From CAXMNX01 sp964194845 (GTDB lineage: Bacteria; Pseudomonadota; Alphaproteobacteria; Rhodobacterales; Rhodobacteraceae): DNA of 45,767 nucleotides. Of the stretch, positions 34,287-42,331 are shown piece after piece. The position numbers and the translations under genes were made by a program. The notes below the pieces were generated by a model that was not told where the DNA came from, did no database searches, and was given only the letters and a program-made list of their open reading frames with translations. The stretch spans positions 1-45,767 of the forward strand of contig CAXMNX010000082.1 of assembly GCA_964194845.1 (NCBI GenBank). Reading direction: 5' to 3'. The first letter of the stretch is position 1; each line of letters starts with the position of its first letter.

Positions 34287-34760
34287 ATGAAGCGAATTTC
34301 CTTTGCTATTTTTCTGTGCCTTTCCGGCCCCGTGCTGGCCGAGAATGAGGCTGCGCGCATATTGTTGGTGGCGAGGGACTGGACCGCGGCGATGGAGGTG
34401 CTTTTGCCTGCCGCGCAAGCTGGCAACGCCGATGCGGAAGAGCTGGTCGGAGTGCTTTACGCCAGCGGGCTGGGTGTCGAACGCGATGATGTGCGTGCCT
34501 TTGAGTGGTATTTGCGGGCGTCGATGAAGGGGCATCCGGGTGCGCAATCCGGTGTTGGCTGGTACTATGAGGTGGGTCGCGGGATGCCTGCGCCAGATCT
34601 TGTGCGCGCGTATCTGTGGTACGTCCTTTCCACGATCGGAGGCGATCCCGACGCGGCTATTTCCCAAGAGGAAGTCGTGAAAAAAATGACGCCGGATCAA
34701 ATCGAGAAAGCCCACATTTTGATTGATGACTACCGGGCCTGGCTTTACCCGTTCCAGTGA
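34287..34760 (+). CDS. Secreted Sel1-repeat-like protein
   Basis: A 157-residue periplasmic protein with a short signal peptide (ISFAIFLCLSGPVLA, cut before ENE) and two to three Sel1/TPR-like helical repeats: NADAEELVGVLYASGLGVER, then HPGAQSGVGWYYEVGRG, and YLWYVLSTIGGD. Such repeats mediate protein contacts. The chosen ATG follows AGAAAGAGA; the in-frame ATG at 34245 has no signal peptide. It is the only plus-strand gene inside the sugar locus, divergent from the kinase and convergent with dctP. Role unknown; it may be an unrelated passenger. Confidence 0.75.
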   Translation: MKRISFAIFLCLSGPVLAENEAARILLVARDWTAAMEVLLPAAQAGNADAEELVGVLYASGLGVERDDVRAFEWYLRASMKGHPGAQSGVGWYYEVGRGMPAPDLVRAYLWYVLSTIGGDPDAAISQEEVVKKMTPDQIEKAHILIDDYRAWLYPFQ

Positions 34761-34764
34761 GGAT

Positions 34765-34791
34765 CAGAGGCCACGCGCAGCGCGGCCCCTG
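34765..34791. terminator. Imperfect hairpin between convergent genes, possible bidirectional terminator
   Basis: An 11-pair stem with two mismatches (arms 34765-34775 and 34781-34791, five-base loop) sits in the 43-base gap between the Sel1 stop and the dctP stop. AT-rich sequence follows on the plus side. It is placed where a shared terminator would be expected, but there is no long T run. Confidence 0.4.
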
Positions 34792-34803
34792 AAATATTGA
34801 ATA

Positions 34804-35862
34804 TTAATTCAGGTCTTTTGCAGCGCCTGCGGCCAGGTCGGCCTCGGCGCCCGCCACTGCCGCGGTCAATGCGTCGAATATTTCGGGACCGCCAGTAATA
34901 TTACCTTTGAACCAGTCATAGACCGGTGCCGCCGCATCGCGGAATTGCGCCTTTTCGGCAGGTGTCGGAACATAAAGGTCTCCGCCACCGGCAACGAAAT
35001 CAGCATAAGCCTGAATGGATTTGCGCTTGGGCGAAGCAAACGTTGCCTGCTGAAGTGCGGCAAAACCATCGACCACAACCTGACGCATCTCCTCGGGCAT
35101 CGACTTGAACTTGGCGTCGTTCATCCACCAAAGCGCGCCCATATAGGCGTGCCCGTCCAGTGTGACGTATTGCAGGCCTGCGTCTGGGAACTTCATGCCC
35201 ATAATGTCGGTGATGCCGTTCTTGGAACCCTCAACAACGCCGGTCTGAAATGATGTGAACAGCTCGGGCCATGGGATCGGCGTTGGCGAAGCGCCAAGGG
35301 CGCGAACAAGTTCTTGCGGCAGGTCCGCGACGACCGTTCTGATCTTCAATCCGCTCATGTCGCTTGGGCTTTGCACGCGGCGTTTGGTATTGGCGAAGTT
35401 GCGCCATCCGCCGGTATTGCCAATCGTCATCAAACGTATTGTGCCGTCTGAATCCGCCAACGCCATATCGCGCATCGTGCGGGTGAAATCGCCGGAAAGA
35501 ACGGCCTCAGCGATGCGATCACCCGACATCAAATAGGGAAGATCGAGCACTTGTACGTATGGGAAAATGCCCGCAGCACCGCCCGAGGTTGAGATATACA
35601 CATCGACCGATCCGTCAGCGACGCTTTGCAGACACTCAGCGCCGTTGGCGCAAAGCTGCGTGCCGATGAAAAGTTCAACTTCGATAGCACCATTTGATGC
35701 GCTTTCGACGAAGCTTTTGAAAACGATCAGACCGTCATAATCTTCGTCGTTTTCGTTGGAGTTTGCAGTGGCGCGTATCGAGTAGTCCGCCGCCGCCGCC
35801 GATAGCGTCATACCAGCCAGCATCGCCGCCGTGGTAAGTGCCTTAAGGGTGGGTCTAATCAT
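34804..35862 (-). CDS. dctP: TRAP transporter substrate-binding protein
   Basis: Periplasmic solute receptor of 352 residues. The signal peptide is LKALTTAAMLAGMTLSAAAA. The DctP pattern is clear: IEVELFIGTQL, then MSGLKIRTVVADLPQELVRA with the conserved ligand-binding arginine (KIRT), then WPELFTSFQTGVVEG and later DIMGMKFPDAGLQYV. Two cysteines (LCANGAECLQS) form a likely small disulfide loop near the ligand-entry region. AAGGAGGAA precedes the ATG. It follows dctM by 30 bases. TRAP receptors bind small anions such as carboxylates, sugar acids and sulfonates, which suits an acidic sugar substrate, but the ligand is inferred. Confidence 0.93.
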   Translation of the reverse strand: MIRPTLKALTTAAMLAGMTLSAAAADYSIRATANSNENDEDYDGLIVFKSFVESASNGAIEVELFIGTQLCANGAECLQSVADGSVDVYISTSGGAAGIFPYVQVLDLPYLMSGDRIAEAVLSGDFTRTMRDMALADSDGTIRLMTIGNTGGWRNFANTKRRVQSPSDMSGLKIRTVVADLPQELVRALGASPTPIPWPELFTSFQTGVVEGSKNGITDIMGMKFPDAGLQYVTLDGHAYMGALWWMNDAKFKSMPEEMRQVVVDGFAALQQATFASPKRKSIQAYADFVAGGGDLYVPTPAEKAQFRDAAAPVYDWFKGNITGGPEIFDALTAAVAGAEADLAAGAAKDLN

Positions 35863-35892
35863 GGGTTCCTCCTTGGTTGGATTTCGTTTGTA

Positions 35893-37392
35893 TTATTGGA
35901 CGAACCCGGTAAGGCGCGGGATCGTCATCGAGATGGCCGGGACATAAGTAATCAGGAAGATCACCAGCACCTCGACCGCAAGAAAAGGCAGTATCGCCTT
36001 TGAAATCGTTTCAACTTTCTCACCCGAAACGGATGACGCGACAAATAGAACCAGACCCATGGGTGGCGTGGCAAGGCCAACGGTCAGGTTCACTGACATG
36101 ATGATCGCGAAGTGAACCGGGTGAACGCCCAGATCGACGAATATCGGGCCAAGGATCGGTCCCAGGATAATGATCGCGGGTCCGGCATCCAGAAACATGC
36201 CGACGATGAACAGAAGGATGTTGATAAGAAATAATAAAATCAACGGGTTGTCGCTGAGGTCAAGTATGAACGCGGCCATCTGTTCGGGCGCGTGGCTAAG
36301 GCTAACGACGGTTTTGAAAGCAACCGCCGCGCCGACCAGCAGCAGAATGGTTGATGCGGAAAGGGCCGCGCGCATGAAAACCGCCGGAAGATCGCTAAGC
36401 TGCATGGAACGCAGCACTCCGAACGAAATGATCAGTGCATAAGCCACGGCAACAGCCGAGGCCTCGGTTGGTGTGAACACGCCGACCAGAATGCCGCCGA
36501 GGATGATAATCGGCGTTTGCAGCGGCGCGACGGCCTTCTTGCAGATAACGCGGAAATCCGGTGAAACAACCGATCGCAACCGCATCAAGAGAAGGTGCGC
36601 AATGGGCAGGAAGATCAAGAAGACCAGCCAGCCATTCAGCGAAATATCGGCAACCGAAGCGGCGCGAAGGAATGCGGACACACCGGCGAAAGCAGCCGCC
36701 AGCACGCCGGCGAAATTGATTCTGAGAAGTACAAACGACACCCAGCCTTCCAGGGGCGATATCACCTGGCCCCTGTTGACGATGCGCTCGGCCTTGGGCA
36801 GGTCGTAGCGATCGGCCATCAGGCGCACGACCAGCATCAGCCCGACACCCACAAGGATACCGGGAACAATGCCCGCAAGGAAAAGTGCTGCGACGCTTTC
36901 GCCCATCACATAGGCGTAGATGATCATAATGCCCGACGGCGGAATTATTGGCCCAATGACCGAGCTTGCGGCGGTGATGGCGGCTGCAAATTTTCGCGTA
37001 TAGCCGTTTTTCTCCATCGCCGGAATGAGCGTGGACCCAAGCGCGGAAGTGTCCGCAACCGCCGATCCCGAAAGACCCGCAAACAGCATGGAGCTTAGTA
37101 TGTTCACATGCGCCAGGCCGCCGCGAAAGTGCCCCATCAGCGCCTGGCTGAACTCGACAAGGCGCATTGTGATCCCGCCTTTGTTCATCAGCTCTCCGGC
37201 CAGAACGAAAAATGGCAACGCCATCAGGGGGAATGAATCCATCCCATTGTAGACATTGCGATAAAGCAAGGCGATGTCCCGCTCCTGCCCGTTGAGCCAG
37301 AGAAGCATTCCCGGTGCGAGCAAGAGGCCAAAAAACACGGGGAGACCGACAAGCAACAGGAGCAGAAAAACCGGGAGAAAAAACGCCAGCAT
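35893..37392 (-). CDS. dctM: TRAP transporter large permease
   Basis: Sodium-coupled membrane subunit with about twelve or more helices. Typical DctM blocks: MDSFPLMALPFFVLAGELMN near residue 50, GLSGSAVADTSALGSTLIPA near 109, and PTEASAVAVAYALI with the conserved NP/GP turns. Near the C-terminus, NLTVGLATPPMGLVLFVAS matches the family end. At 499 residues it is longer than the usual 430 because of an extra loop and helices around 205-290. Its ATG shares one base with the dctQ stop (TGATG), giving coupled translation. Confidence 0.93.
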   Translation of the reverse strand: MLAFFLPVFLLLLLVGLPVFFGLLLAPGMLLWLNGQERDIALLYRNVYNGMDSFPLMALPFFVLAGELMNKGGITMRLVEFSQALMGHFRGGLAHVNILSSMLFAGLSGSAVADTSALGSTLIPAMEKNGYTRKFAAAITAASSVIGPIIPPSGIMIIYAYVMGESVAALFLAGIVPGILVGVGLMLVVRLMADRYDLPKAERIVNRGQVISPLEGWVSFVLLRINFAGVLAAAFAGVSAFLRAASVADISLNGWLVFLIFLPIAHLLLMRLRSVVSPDFRVICKKAVAPLQTPIIILGGILVGVFTPTEASAVAVAYALIISFGVLRSMQLSDLPAVFMRAALSASTILLLVGAAVAFKTVVSLSHAPEQMAAFILDLSDNPLILLFLINILLFIVGMFLDAGPAIIILGPILGPIFVDLGVHPVHFAIIMSVNLTVGLATPPMGLVLFVASSVSGEKVETISKAILPFLAVEVLVIFLITYVPAISMTIPRLTGFVQ

Positions 37393-37976
37393 CAGTCGGC
37401 GCTCAGCATGGTATCAGGGGCGTCATTGGCGGGAAGTTCTGCGTTCGGATTGACCAGCGTCAAAAGCGAACGAAGGATCAGTTCGACCGTCACGATGATC
37501 AGCAGGACTACGCAAACCAGCAGTGATCCGTACATATAGCGAAGTTTGACCTTCACAGATTCAAACCCGATCCAGTCAAGAGGCACACGCAAGGACGAAC
37601 TGTCAAACTTGCCGCCGAAGCCAAACGTGTGATTGTACCCATGCCCAACGGCGGTCACTAGCACTGCCAGTGACATCACCAGGAGGATGAGAACAAGCAC
37701 AAGCGACGGCACGCGGGGCAACGCCCGTGGCAGCATGTCGATCGAGACGAACCCGCTCCAGCGCATTGCCGATGGCGCGATGAAAGCGGTCATCCACAGC
37801 ATCAGGAACCGGGCGGCCTCGTCCGGCCAGGCAAGCGCGTTGTTCAATACATAGCGAAAGAAGACTTGCGTCAGGATAACGACCACCATGACCGCAAGCG
37901 CGATCCAGGCAAGCTGTCGCCCGATCCGCAGAATGTGCGTGTTAACCCAAGCGATGATGCGCAGCAGCGCCAACAT
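37392..37976 (-). CDS. dctQ: TRAP transporter small permease
   Basis: Four-helix membrane subunit of 194 residues that pairs with DctM. It has the family motif region QVFFRYVLNNALAWPDEAAR (about 37-56) followed by FLMLWMTAFIAPSAMR. The C-terminal tail is polar. A strong GGGAGGAAG ribosome site precedes the ATG. First gene of the dctQMP operon, 98 bases downstream of the DeoR gene; that gap holds the promoter and operator-like repeats described separately. Confidence 0.92.
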   Translation of the reverse strand: MLALLRIIAWVNTHILRIGRQLAWIALAVMVVVILTQVFFRYVLNNALAWPDEAARFLMLWMTAFIAPSAMRWSGFVSIDMLPRALPRVPSLVLVLILLVMSLAVLVTAVGHGYNHTFGFGGKFDSSSLRVPLDWIGFESVKVKLRYMYGSLLVCVVLLIIVTVELILRSLLTLVNPNAELPANDAPDTMLSAD

Positions 37977-37997
37977 CGAAACTTCCTCCCAAGCAAA

Positions 37998-38034
37998 CGA
38001 ACTTCAAAACGCGTTTTCGTTTTCGTTTCGTTCG
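37998..38034 (-). promoter_or_regulatory. Candidate DeoR operator: CGAAA-type repeats and palindromes before dctQ
   Basis: On the minus strand a run of CGAAC, CGAAA, CGAAAA and CGAAAA units lies just downstream of the -10 box. It contains the perfect 12-base palindrome AAAACGCGTTTT (38006-38017) and is flanked by CGAAC (37998-38002) and GTTCG (38030-38034). The site covers the expected transcription start, the right place for a repressor. The CGAAA core also occurs before the DeoR gene. Binding is inferred. Confidence 0.55.
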
Positions 38035-38035
38035 A

Positions 38036-38064
38036 ATTGTTGACGACGCGAATGTTAATGTCAA
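38036..38064 (-). promoter_or_regulatory. Sigma70-type promoter for dctQMP
   Basis: Minus strand: a perfect TTGACA (38064-38059), a 17-base spacer, then AACAAT (38041-38036; four of six matches to consensus). The start would fall near 38030, about 55 bases before the dctQ ATG and inside the CGAAA repeats. Confidence 0.6.
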
Positions 38065-38074
38065 GGATTCGCGC

Positions 38075-38842
38075 CTATGCCGCGACAAGCAGGTCCAGTC
38101 CTTCTTTGGCGCAAAGCAAGCGCAGTTCAGGAGGGCACGAACTGTCGGTGACCAGCGTGTCCACCTGACCGATTTGCCCGATGCAGACCGGTGCCGCGCG
38201 GCCAAATTTCGTGCTATCGACGGCAAGGATAATGGTCCGGGAATTTTCGATAATGGCGCGGACGACCGAAGCCTCGCGCAAATCATAGTCCAGAAGCGCG
38301 CCGTCAGGCGCGATTGCGGCGGCACCAATGACGGCAAAATCGACGCGGAACTGTCGGATAAAATCAACGGCTTCCTGGCCGATAATCGCCCCGTCAGCCT
38401 TCCGCACCACACCGCCGGGAACCATGACTTCAATGCCCGGAAAACTCCTTATTTCATTGGCCAAATAGACGGAATCGGTGACGACCCGCAGGCCGACATG
38501 GTTGGATAGGCCCAATGCGACTTTGGCCGTCGTCGTCCCCGAATTTATGAACACCGTGGTGTTGTTCGGGATCTTGGCAACAACTGCCGCGGCGATCGAT
38601 TCTTTTTCTTCCCGGGCAATCTTTTCCCGCACGAAAAATCCGGTGTATTCGGTGCCGGCAATCAATGCTGCACCGCCATGAAAGCGGGCGATCTGGTTGA
38701 CCTCGGCTAGCGCGTTTAGATCCTTCCGGATCGTCTGGGGCGTCGTCAAAAATACCTCGGCCAGTTCGTCAACCGATGCTCGGCCCTTCAACTGAAGTAG
38801 ATTGAGGATCGCGGCCTGACGCGGTTTTGAGTTACGTCTCAC
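38075..38842 (-). CDS. DeoR/GlpR-family transcriptional repressor
   Basis: A 255-residue regulator. The N-terminal winged helix-turn-helix reads RQAAILNLLQLKGRASVDEL followed by TTPQTIRKDLNALAE and the wing IARFHGGAAL, the classic DeoR signature. The C-terminal sugar-phosphate sensor domain has NTTVFINSGTTTAKVALGL and later FAVIGAAAIAPDGALLDYDL. Such regulators are usually released by a phosphorylated sugar, here perhaps the product of the PfkB kinase. It starts with GTG after an AGGGTGA ribosome site. It is upstream of dctQMP on the same strand, and its own upstream region has a matching inverted repeat, suggesting autoregulation. Confidence 0.92.
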   Translation of the reverse strand: MRRNSKPRQAAILNLLQLKGRASVDELAEVFLTTPQTIRKDLNALAEVNQIARFHGGAALIAGTEYTGFFVREKIAREEKESIAAAVVAKIPNNTTVFINSGTTTAKVALGLSNHVGLRVVTDSVYLANEIRSFPGIEVMVPGGVVRKADGAIIGQEAVDFIRQFRVDFAVIGAAAIAPDGALLDYDLREASVVRAIIENSRTIILAVDSTKFGRAAPVCIGQIGQVDTLVTDSSCPPELRLLCAKEGLDLLVAA

Positions 38843-38867
38843 TTCGTCACCCTAATATCCCTCGCTG

Positions 38868-38901
38868 ATTACTTTCGAAAAGTTCCACAAACGAAAGTAA
38901 T
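38868..38901. promoter_or_regulatory. Inverted repeat before the DeoR gene, candidate autoregulatory operator
   Basis: ATTACTTTCG (38868-38877) and CGAAAGTAAT (38892-38901) form a perfect 10-base inverted repeat with a 14-base spacer, 26 bases upstream of the GTG start. The inner CGAAA/TTTCG ends match the repeats before dctQ. A TTGAAA at 38907-38902 on the minus strand could be a -35 box overlapping it. Confidence 0.55.
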
Positions 38902-38961
38902 TTTCAACTCATTTAGCAGCGACCTAAATTTTCAGGACATTCTGGCAATTTATCGGTCGGG

Positions 38962-39234
38962 CTAAGATTTCGGACGACAATTCTGCGGATTGAAGGGGCT
39001 GGCCGCGATGATCCTGGCAGCGATCCGGTCGCCAAGCAGATCGACGGCCAGAATGTGGTCGGCCCCGGCGACGTGTGTGTTGACGAAACCAAGCGCCAGA
39101 TTCCATCCGACCCGGAACCCCCACGCGCCCGAGGTTATAGACCCGACCACATCGCCGCCCGCCATGATCGACGCACCGGGATGTGCTGGTCGGTCATCGC
39201 GGTCGATTTTCAGCGTCAGATGATAGAGCGCCGA
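38962..39234 (-). pseudogene. C-terminal remnant of a dimethylglycine/sarcosine dehydrogenase (GcvT-like) gene
   Basis: About 90 codons ending at a normal stop read as the barrel at the end of GcvT-type FAD dehydrogenases: VVGSITSGAWGFRVGWNLAL, then GFV, and later LGDRIAARIIAASPFNPQN. These match the family blocks around VTSGxxG, LALxYV and the final PxDPxN. Upstream in the same frame the reading turns into unrelated sequence and no FAD-binding domain is present, so the gene is a truncated remnant. The rest of the 38843-39378 interval holds the DeoR inverted repeat and otherwise nothing I recognise. Confidence 0.65.
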
Positions 39235-39378
39235 GCAGCCGCGATACTGCCGCCGATAACAGCAACCTGTGCCTGCTTTTTCATCTGGTGCCTGTCGCCA
39301 GTCTCTGCTTGTCTTTTTTGCGGCTGCGCGCCACACCGCTAACGCTGCACATCCTGGCCCAATTGCAAAGGTTTGGTC

Positions 39379-40488
39379 ATGAAACCGCTCGAAGGTCTCA
39401 AGGTCGTTGAACTTGCCCGAATTCTGGCGGGTCCCTGGATCGGTCAGGCGCTTGGCGATCTGGGGGCCGAAGTCATCAAGATCGAAAGCCCAGAAGGCGA
39501 CGATACCCGTGGATGGGGCCCGCCGTTCATCGAACGCGATGGCGACAAAACAGCGGCCTATTTCTACGCGGCCAATCGCGGCAAGGACAGCATCGTCGCT
39601 GATTTCCGAACCGACGAGGGTAAGGAAACCGTGCTGGCGCAAGTCAGCGACGCCGATATCCTGATCGAGAATTTCAAGGTGGGTGGGCTGGCAAAATACG
39701 GTCTGGATTACGAAAGCTTGTCGAAACTGAACCCGCGGCTGGTTTATTGCTCGATCACCGGCTTCGGGCAGTCAGGGCCATATGCGGCGCGACCGGGGTA
39801 TGATTTTCTGATCCAGCGGATGTCCGGTCTGATGTCGATCACCGGCGAACCGGACGGCCAGCCGCAAAAGGTTGGCGTGGCCATCACCGATATTGTGACC
39901 GGGCTTTATGGGGCTATCGGGATACTGGCGGCAATCGAACAGCGCCATCGCACCGGGCGCGGCCAGCATCTGGATATGTCGCTGCTGGATTGCGCAACGG
40001 CGGTCCTTGCAAATCAGGCGATGAACTATCTGGCCACTGGCGAATGCCCGACGCGACTTGGCAACAAACACCCGAATATTGCACCCTATCAGGTTGTCGC
40101 AACCGGGGACGGCCACATGATCGTAGCGGTCGGAAATGACGCCCAGTTCCAGCGCCTGTGCGATGTCGTTGGCCTGACCGATCTGCCAGGTGACGCACGC
40201 TTCACAAGCAATCAGGCGAGGGTCACCAATCACGATGCGCTGACGCTGCTGCTTGAACGGGAAATCGCAAACTGGCGGTCAGATAAATTGCTGGCCGCGC
40301 TCGAAAATGCTGGCGTTCCGGTGGGTCCGATAAATTCCATCGAAGAGGCGCTTTCCGACCCTCAGATCCGGCACCGCGAGCTTGAGATTGCGCCTAACGG
40401 CATAAAAGGCATTCGCGGCCCCTGGGTTTTTTCGGATGCAGAATTATCGCTTGAAAAGTCCGCACCTAAACTGCCTAGATCGTCCTGA
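39379..40488 (+). CDS. CaiB/BaiF-family CoA transferase (class III)
   Basis: Moves CoA between acyl groups. A 369-residue protein with the family start KPLEGLKVVELARILAGPWI, the block LGDLGAEVIKIESPEGDDTR, NFKVGGLAKYGLDYESLSKL, and the catalytic aspartate D171 in VAITDIVTGLYGAIG. FTSNQARVTNHDAL and VPVGPINSIEEALSDPQI complete the fold. AAAGG lies eight bases before the ATG; a TTG two codons upstream is less likely. It stands directly before the methyltransferase gene, with no stem-loop visible between them, so the two may be one unit, for example acting on a carnitine- or betaine-type substrate. Substrate inferred. Confidence 0.9.
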   Translation: MKPLEGLKVVELARILAGPWIGQALGDLGAEVIKIESPEGDDTRGWGPPFIERDGDKTAAYFYAANRGKDSIVADFRTDEGKETVLAQVSDADILIENFKVGGLAKYGLDYESLSKLNPRLVYCSITGFGQSGPYAARPGYDFLIQRMSGLMSITGEPDGQPQKVGVAITDIVTGLYGAIGILAAIEQRHRTGRGQHLDMSLLDCATAVLANQAMNYLATGECPTRLGNKHPNIAPYQVVATGDGHMIVAVGNDAQFQRLCDVVGLTDLPGDARFTSNQARVTNHDALTLLLEREIANWRSDKLLAALENAGVPVGPINSIEEALSDPQIRHRELEIAPNGIKGIRGPWVFSDAELSLEKSAPKLPRSS

Positions 40489-40604
40489 TCAGCCAATTTG
40501 GGCGCCGGATCGCGCAACGTGTCGGTTTCTTGCAGATTGAATTCGCGAACCTGCACGAAATTGGCGGATTACGCGGCGAAAATTGGCAGAAAGGGAGATC
40601 GCCG

Positions 40605-42158
40605 ATGAGCTCTGATTTCGCGCCGCGTGTCCGAGCAGGTGGACGCGCCGCGCGCCGGGCGATCCGCACTGCGCCAAACTTCGAAATGCTGCCCGGTCTG
40701 AGGCATAATCTGCCGCTTTGCGAGGTTATGGATGGCGCGCAAGTGGAACAGATCGACGCCGCTTCGATGGATATCCTTGAAAACGTCGGCATTCAGTTCC
40801 GCGACGCCATCGCACTTGAAGACTGGAAAGGCGTCGGTGCGAAGGTCGATGGTGAGATGGTCTATCTCGACCGTGGGCTGGTGCGGCAACTGATCGCGAC
40901 CATTCCCTCAGAGTTCACCTATCATGCCCGCAACCCCAAAAAGAACGTCAAACTTGGCGGGCGGCACGCGGTTTTCGTGCCGATGACCGGCGCACCTTAC
41001 ATGCGCGATCTGGATGACGTGCGGCGCAATCCGATGCTGGACGACCTGGCGATGTTCCACAAACTCAGCCACATGCTTCCGGCAATGCACAGTTCGGCTC
41101 ATCACATTGTAGAGCCCTACGACCACGCGATCAGCCAACGCCACCTGCGCATCACCTATTCGTCGATGAAATACTCCGACAAGATGTTTATGGGCATGAC
41201 CACCAGCCCGAAAAACGCCCAAGACGTGATGGATATGTGTGCGATACTTTTCGGTGAAGAGTTTATCGAGACGCACCCCGTCACCACCGGCAATTGCAAC
41301 GGCAACTCGCCGCTGGTCTGGGACGAAACCATGCTGGGTGCGATGCGGGCGTTCTGTCGCCGCAACCAGCCGGTCCTTTGCTCGCCTTTTGTGCTGGGCG
41401 GCGCAAACACGCCCGCCAGCGTTCCCGCGACTGTGGCACAATTGAACGCCGAAGCACTGTCCGCGCTGGCCTATACGCAGGTCGTCCGCAAAGGCGCGCC
41501 GGCAATCTATGGCCATTACCTTTCGACAGTCAGCATGAAATCCGGCGCGCCAATGGCCGGAACACCCGAGATTAGCCTGATGAATTTCATGATCGGGCAG
41601 ATGGCGAGGTATTATGATGTTCCGTGGCGCACATCGAACACGCTGGGCGGGGCAAAGACGTTTGACGCTCAGGCCGGGTATGAAAGTGCGACCACGCTTT
41701 CTGCGGTGATCCACTCGGGCGCCAATTATATCTGGCATTCGGCGGGCTGGAACGAGGCTGGGATGCATTGTTCCGTGGCGAAATTTATCGTCGATGCCGA
41801 ACAATGCGCGATGGCCTATCGCATGGCCGAAGGTCCTAAATGGGATGATTTCGATCAGGCGTTGGCGGCGGTCACCGATATCGGCCCTGGCGGGCATTAT
41901 CTGGGGCATCCGCACACGCAGGAAAACTTCCAGACGGCGTTTTTCCTGCCCGAACTATTCGACAACAATTCGATCGAACAATGGGTCGCCGAAGGCTCGG
42001 CCGAGATCACCGAACGCGCGCTGGGCCAGGCGCGCAAGCTGTTGGCCGATTATGAAGAACCAAAGCTGGACGAGGCCAAAGACGAGGCGCTGCTTGACTA
42101 TATCGCCCGGCGCGAACGCGAGATTCCGGCTGCCGATGAACTGAACCAAAGCTTCTAG
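40605..42158 (+). CDS. MttB-superfamily (non-pyrrolysine) methyltransferase
   Basis: A 517-residue TIM-barrel methyltransferase of the trimethylamine methyltransferase family. Recognisable blocks include ASMDILENVGIQF, HYLSTVSMKSGAPMAGTPE, NTLGGAKTFDAQAGYESATT and FIVDAEQCAMAYRMAEG. There is no in-frame TAG codon, so it is not a pyrrolysine enzyme. Non-pyrrolysine members demethylate glycine betaine, carnitine or related quaternary amines using a corrinoid protein, which is not in this window. The ATG at 40605 has AAGGGAG seven bases upstream; the longer reading from 40530 has none. The neighbouring CoA transferase and dehydrogenase remnant also point to methylated amine metabolism. Confidence 0.9.
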   Translation: MSSDFAPRVRAGGRAARRAIRTAPNFEMLPGLRHNLPLCEVMDGAQVEQIDAASMDILENVGIQFRDAIALEDWKGVGAKVDGEMVYLDRGLVRQLIATIPSEFTYHARNPKKNVKLGGRHAVFVPMTGAPYMRDLDDVRRNPMLDDLAMFHKLSHMLPAMHSSAHHIVEPYDHAISQRHLRITYSSMKYSDKMFMGMTTSPKNAQDVMDMCAILFGEEFIETHPVTTGNCNGNSPLVWDETMLGAMRAFCRRNQPVLCSPFVLGGANTPASVPATVAQLNAEALSALAYTQVVRKGAPAIYGHYLSTVSMKSGAPMAGTPEISLMNFMIGQMARYYDVPWRTSNTLGGAKTFDAQAGYESATTLSAVIHSGANYIWHSAGWNEAGMHCSVAKFIVDAEQCAMAYRMAEGPKWDDFDQALAAVTDIGPGGHYLGHPHTQENFQTAFFLPELFDNNSIEQWVAEGSAEITERALGQARKLLADYEEPKLDEAKDEALLDYIARREREIPAADELNQSF

Positions 42159-42182
42159 GGTCAGGAGCTATTGATCTGTCGA

Positions 42183-42225
42183 TGCCTCAAGGTCCGCTCA
42201 GCGGGACAAAACGGACCTTGAGGCA
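42183..42225. terminator. 14-bp perfect stem-loop after the methyltransferase gene
   Basis: Arms 42183-42196 and 42212-42225 are perfectly complementary over 14 bases with a 15-base loop, 24 bases past the stop codon and between convergent genes. The stem is strong but no T run follows on either strand, so it may stabilise transcript ends or stop transcription in both directions without being a classical Rho-independent terminator. Confidence 0.55.
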
Positions 42226-42331
42226 AGAGTGGGTCGGACCATTTGTGTAATCTTGCATGTCGCATCAAAGACGCACGTGGCCGTCATTTGGCAGGTGTCT
42301 TACGGGCAGCGCAAACGCGTGCTCGCAGCTA

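Noticed and set aside
40908..41915. Long minus-strand open frame of 335 codons opposite the MttB gene
   Set aside because: Its composition is rich in Arg and His with no recognisable domain, and it mirrors a clearly conserved gene on the other strand; it is a GC-codon shadow.
40530..42158. Pyrrolysine-type trimethylamine methyltransferase
   Set aside because: The frame is complete at normal length without any in-frame TAG codon, so it belongs to the non-pyrrolysine group.
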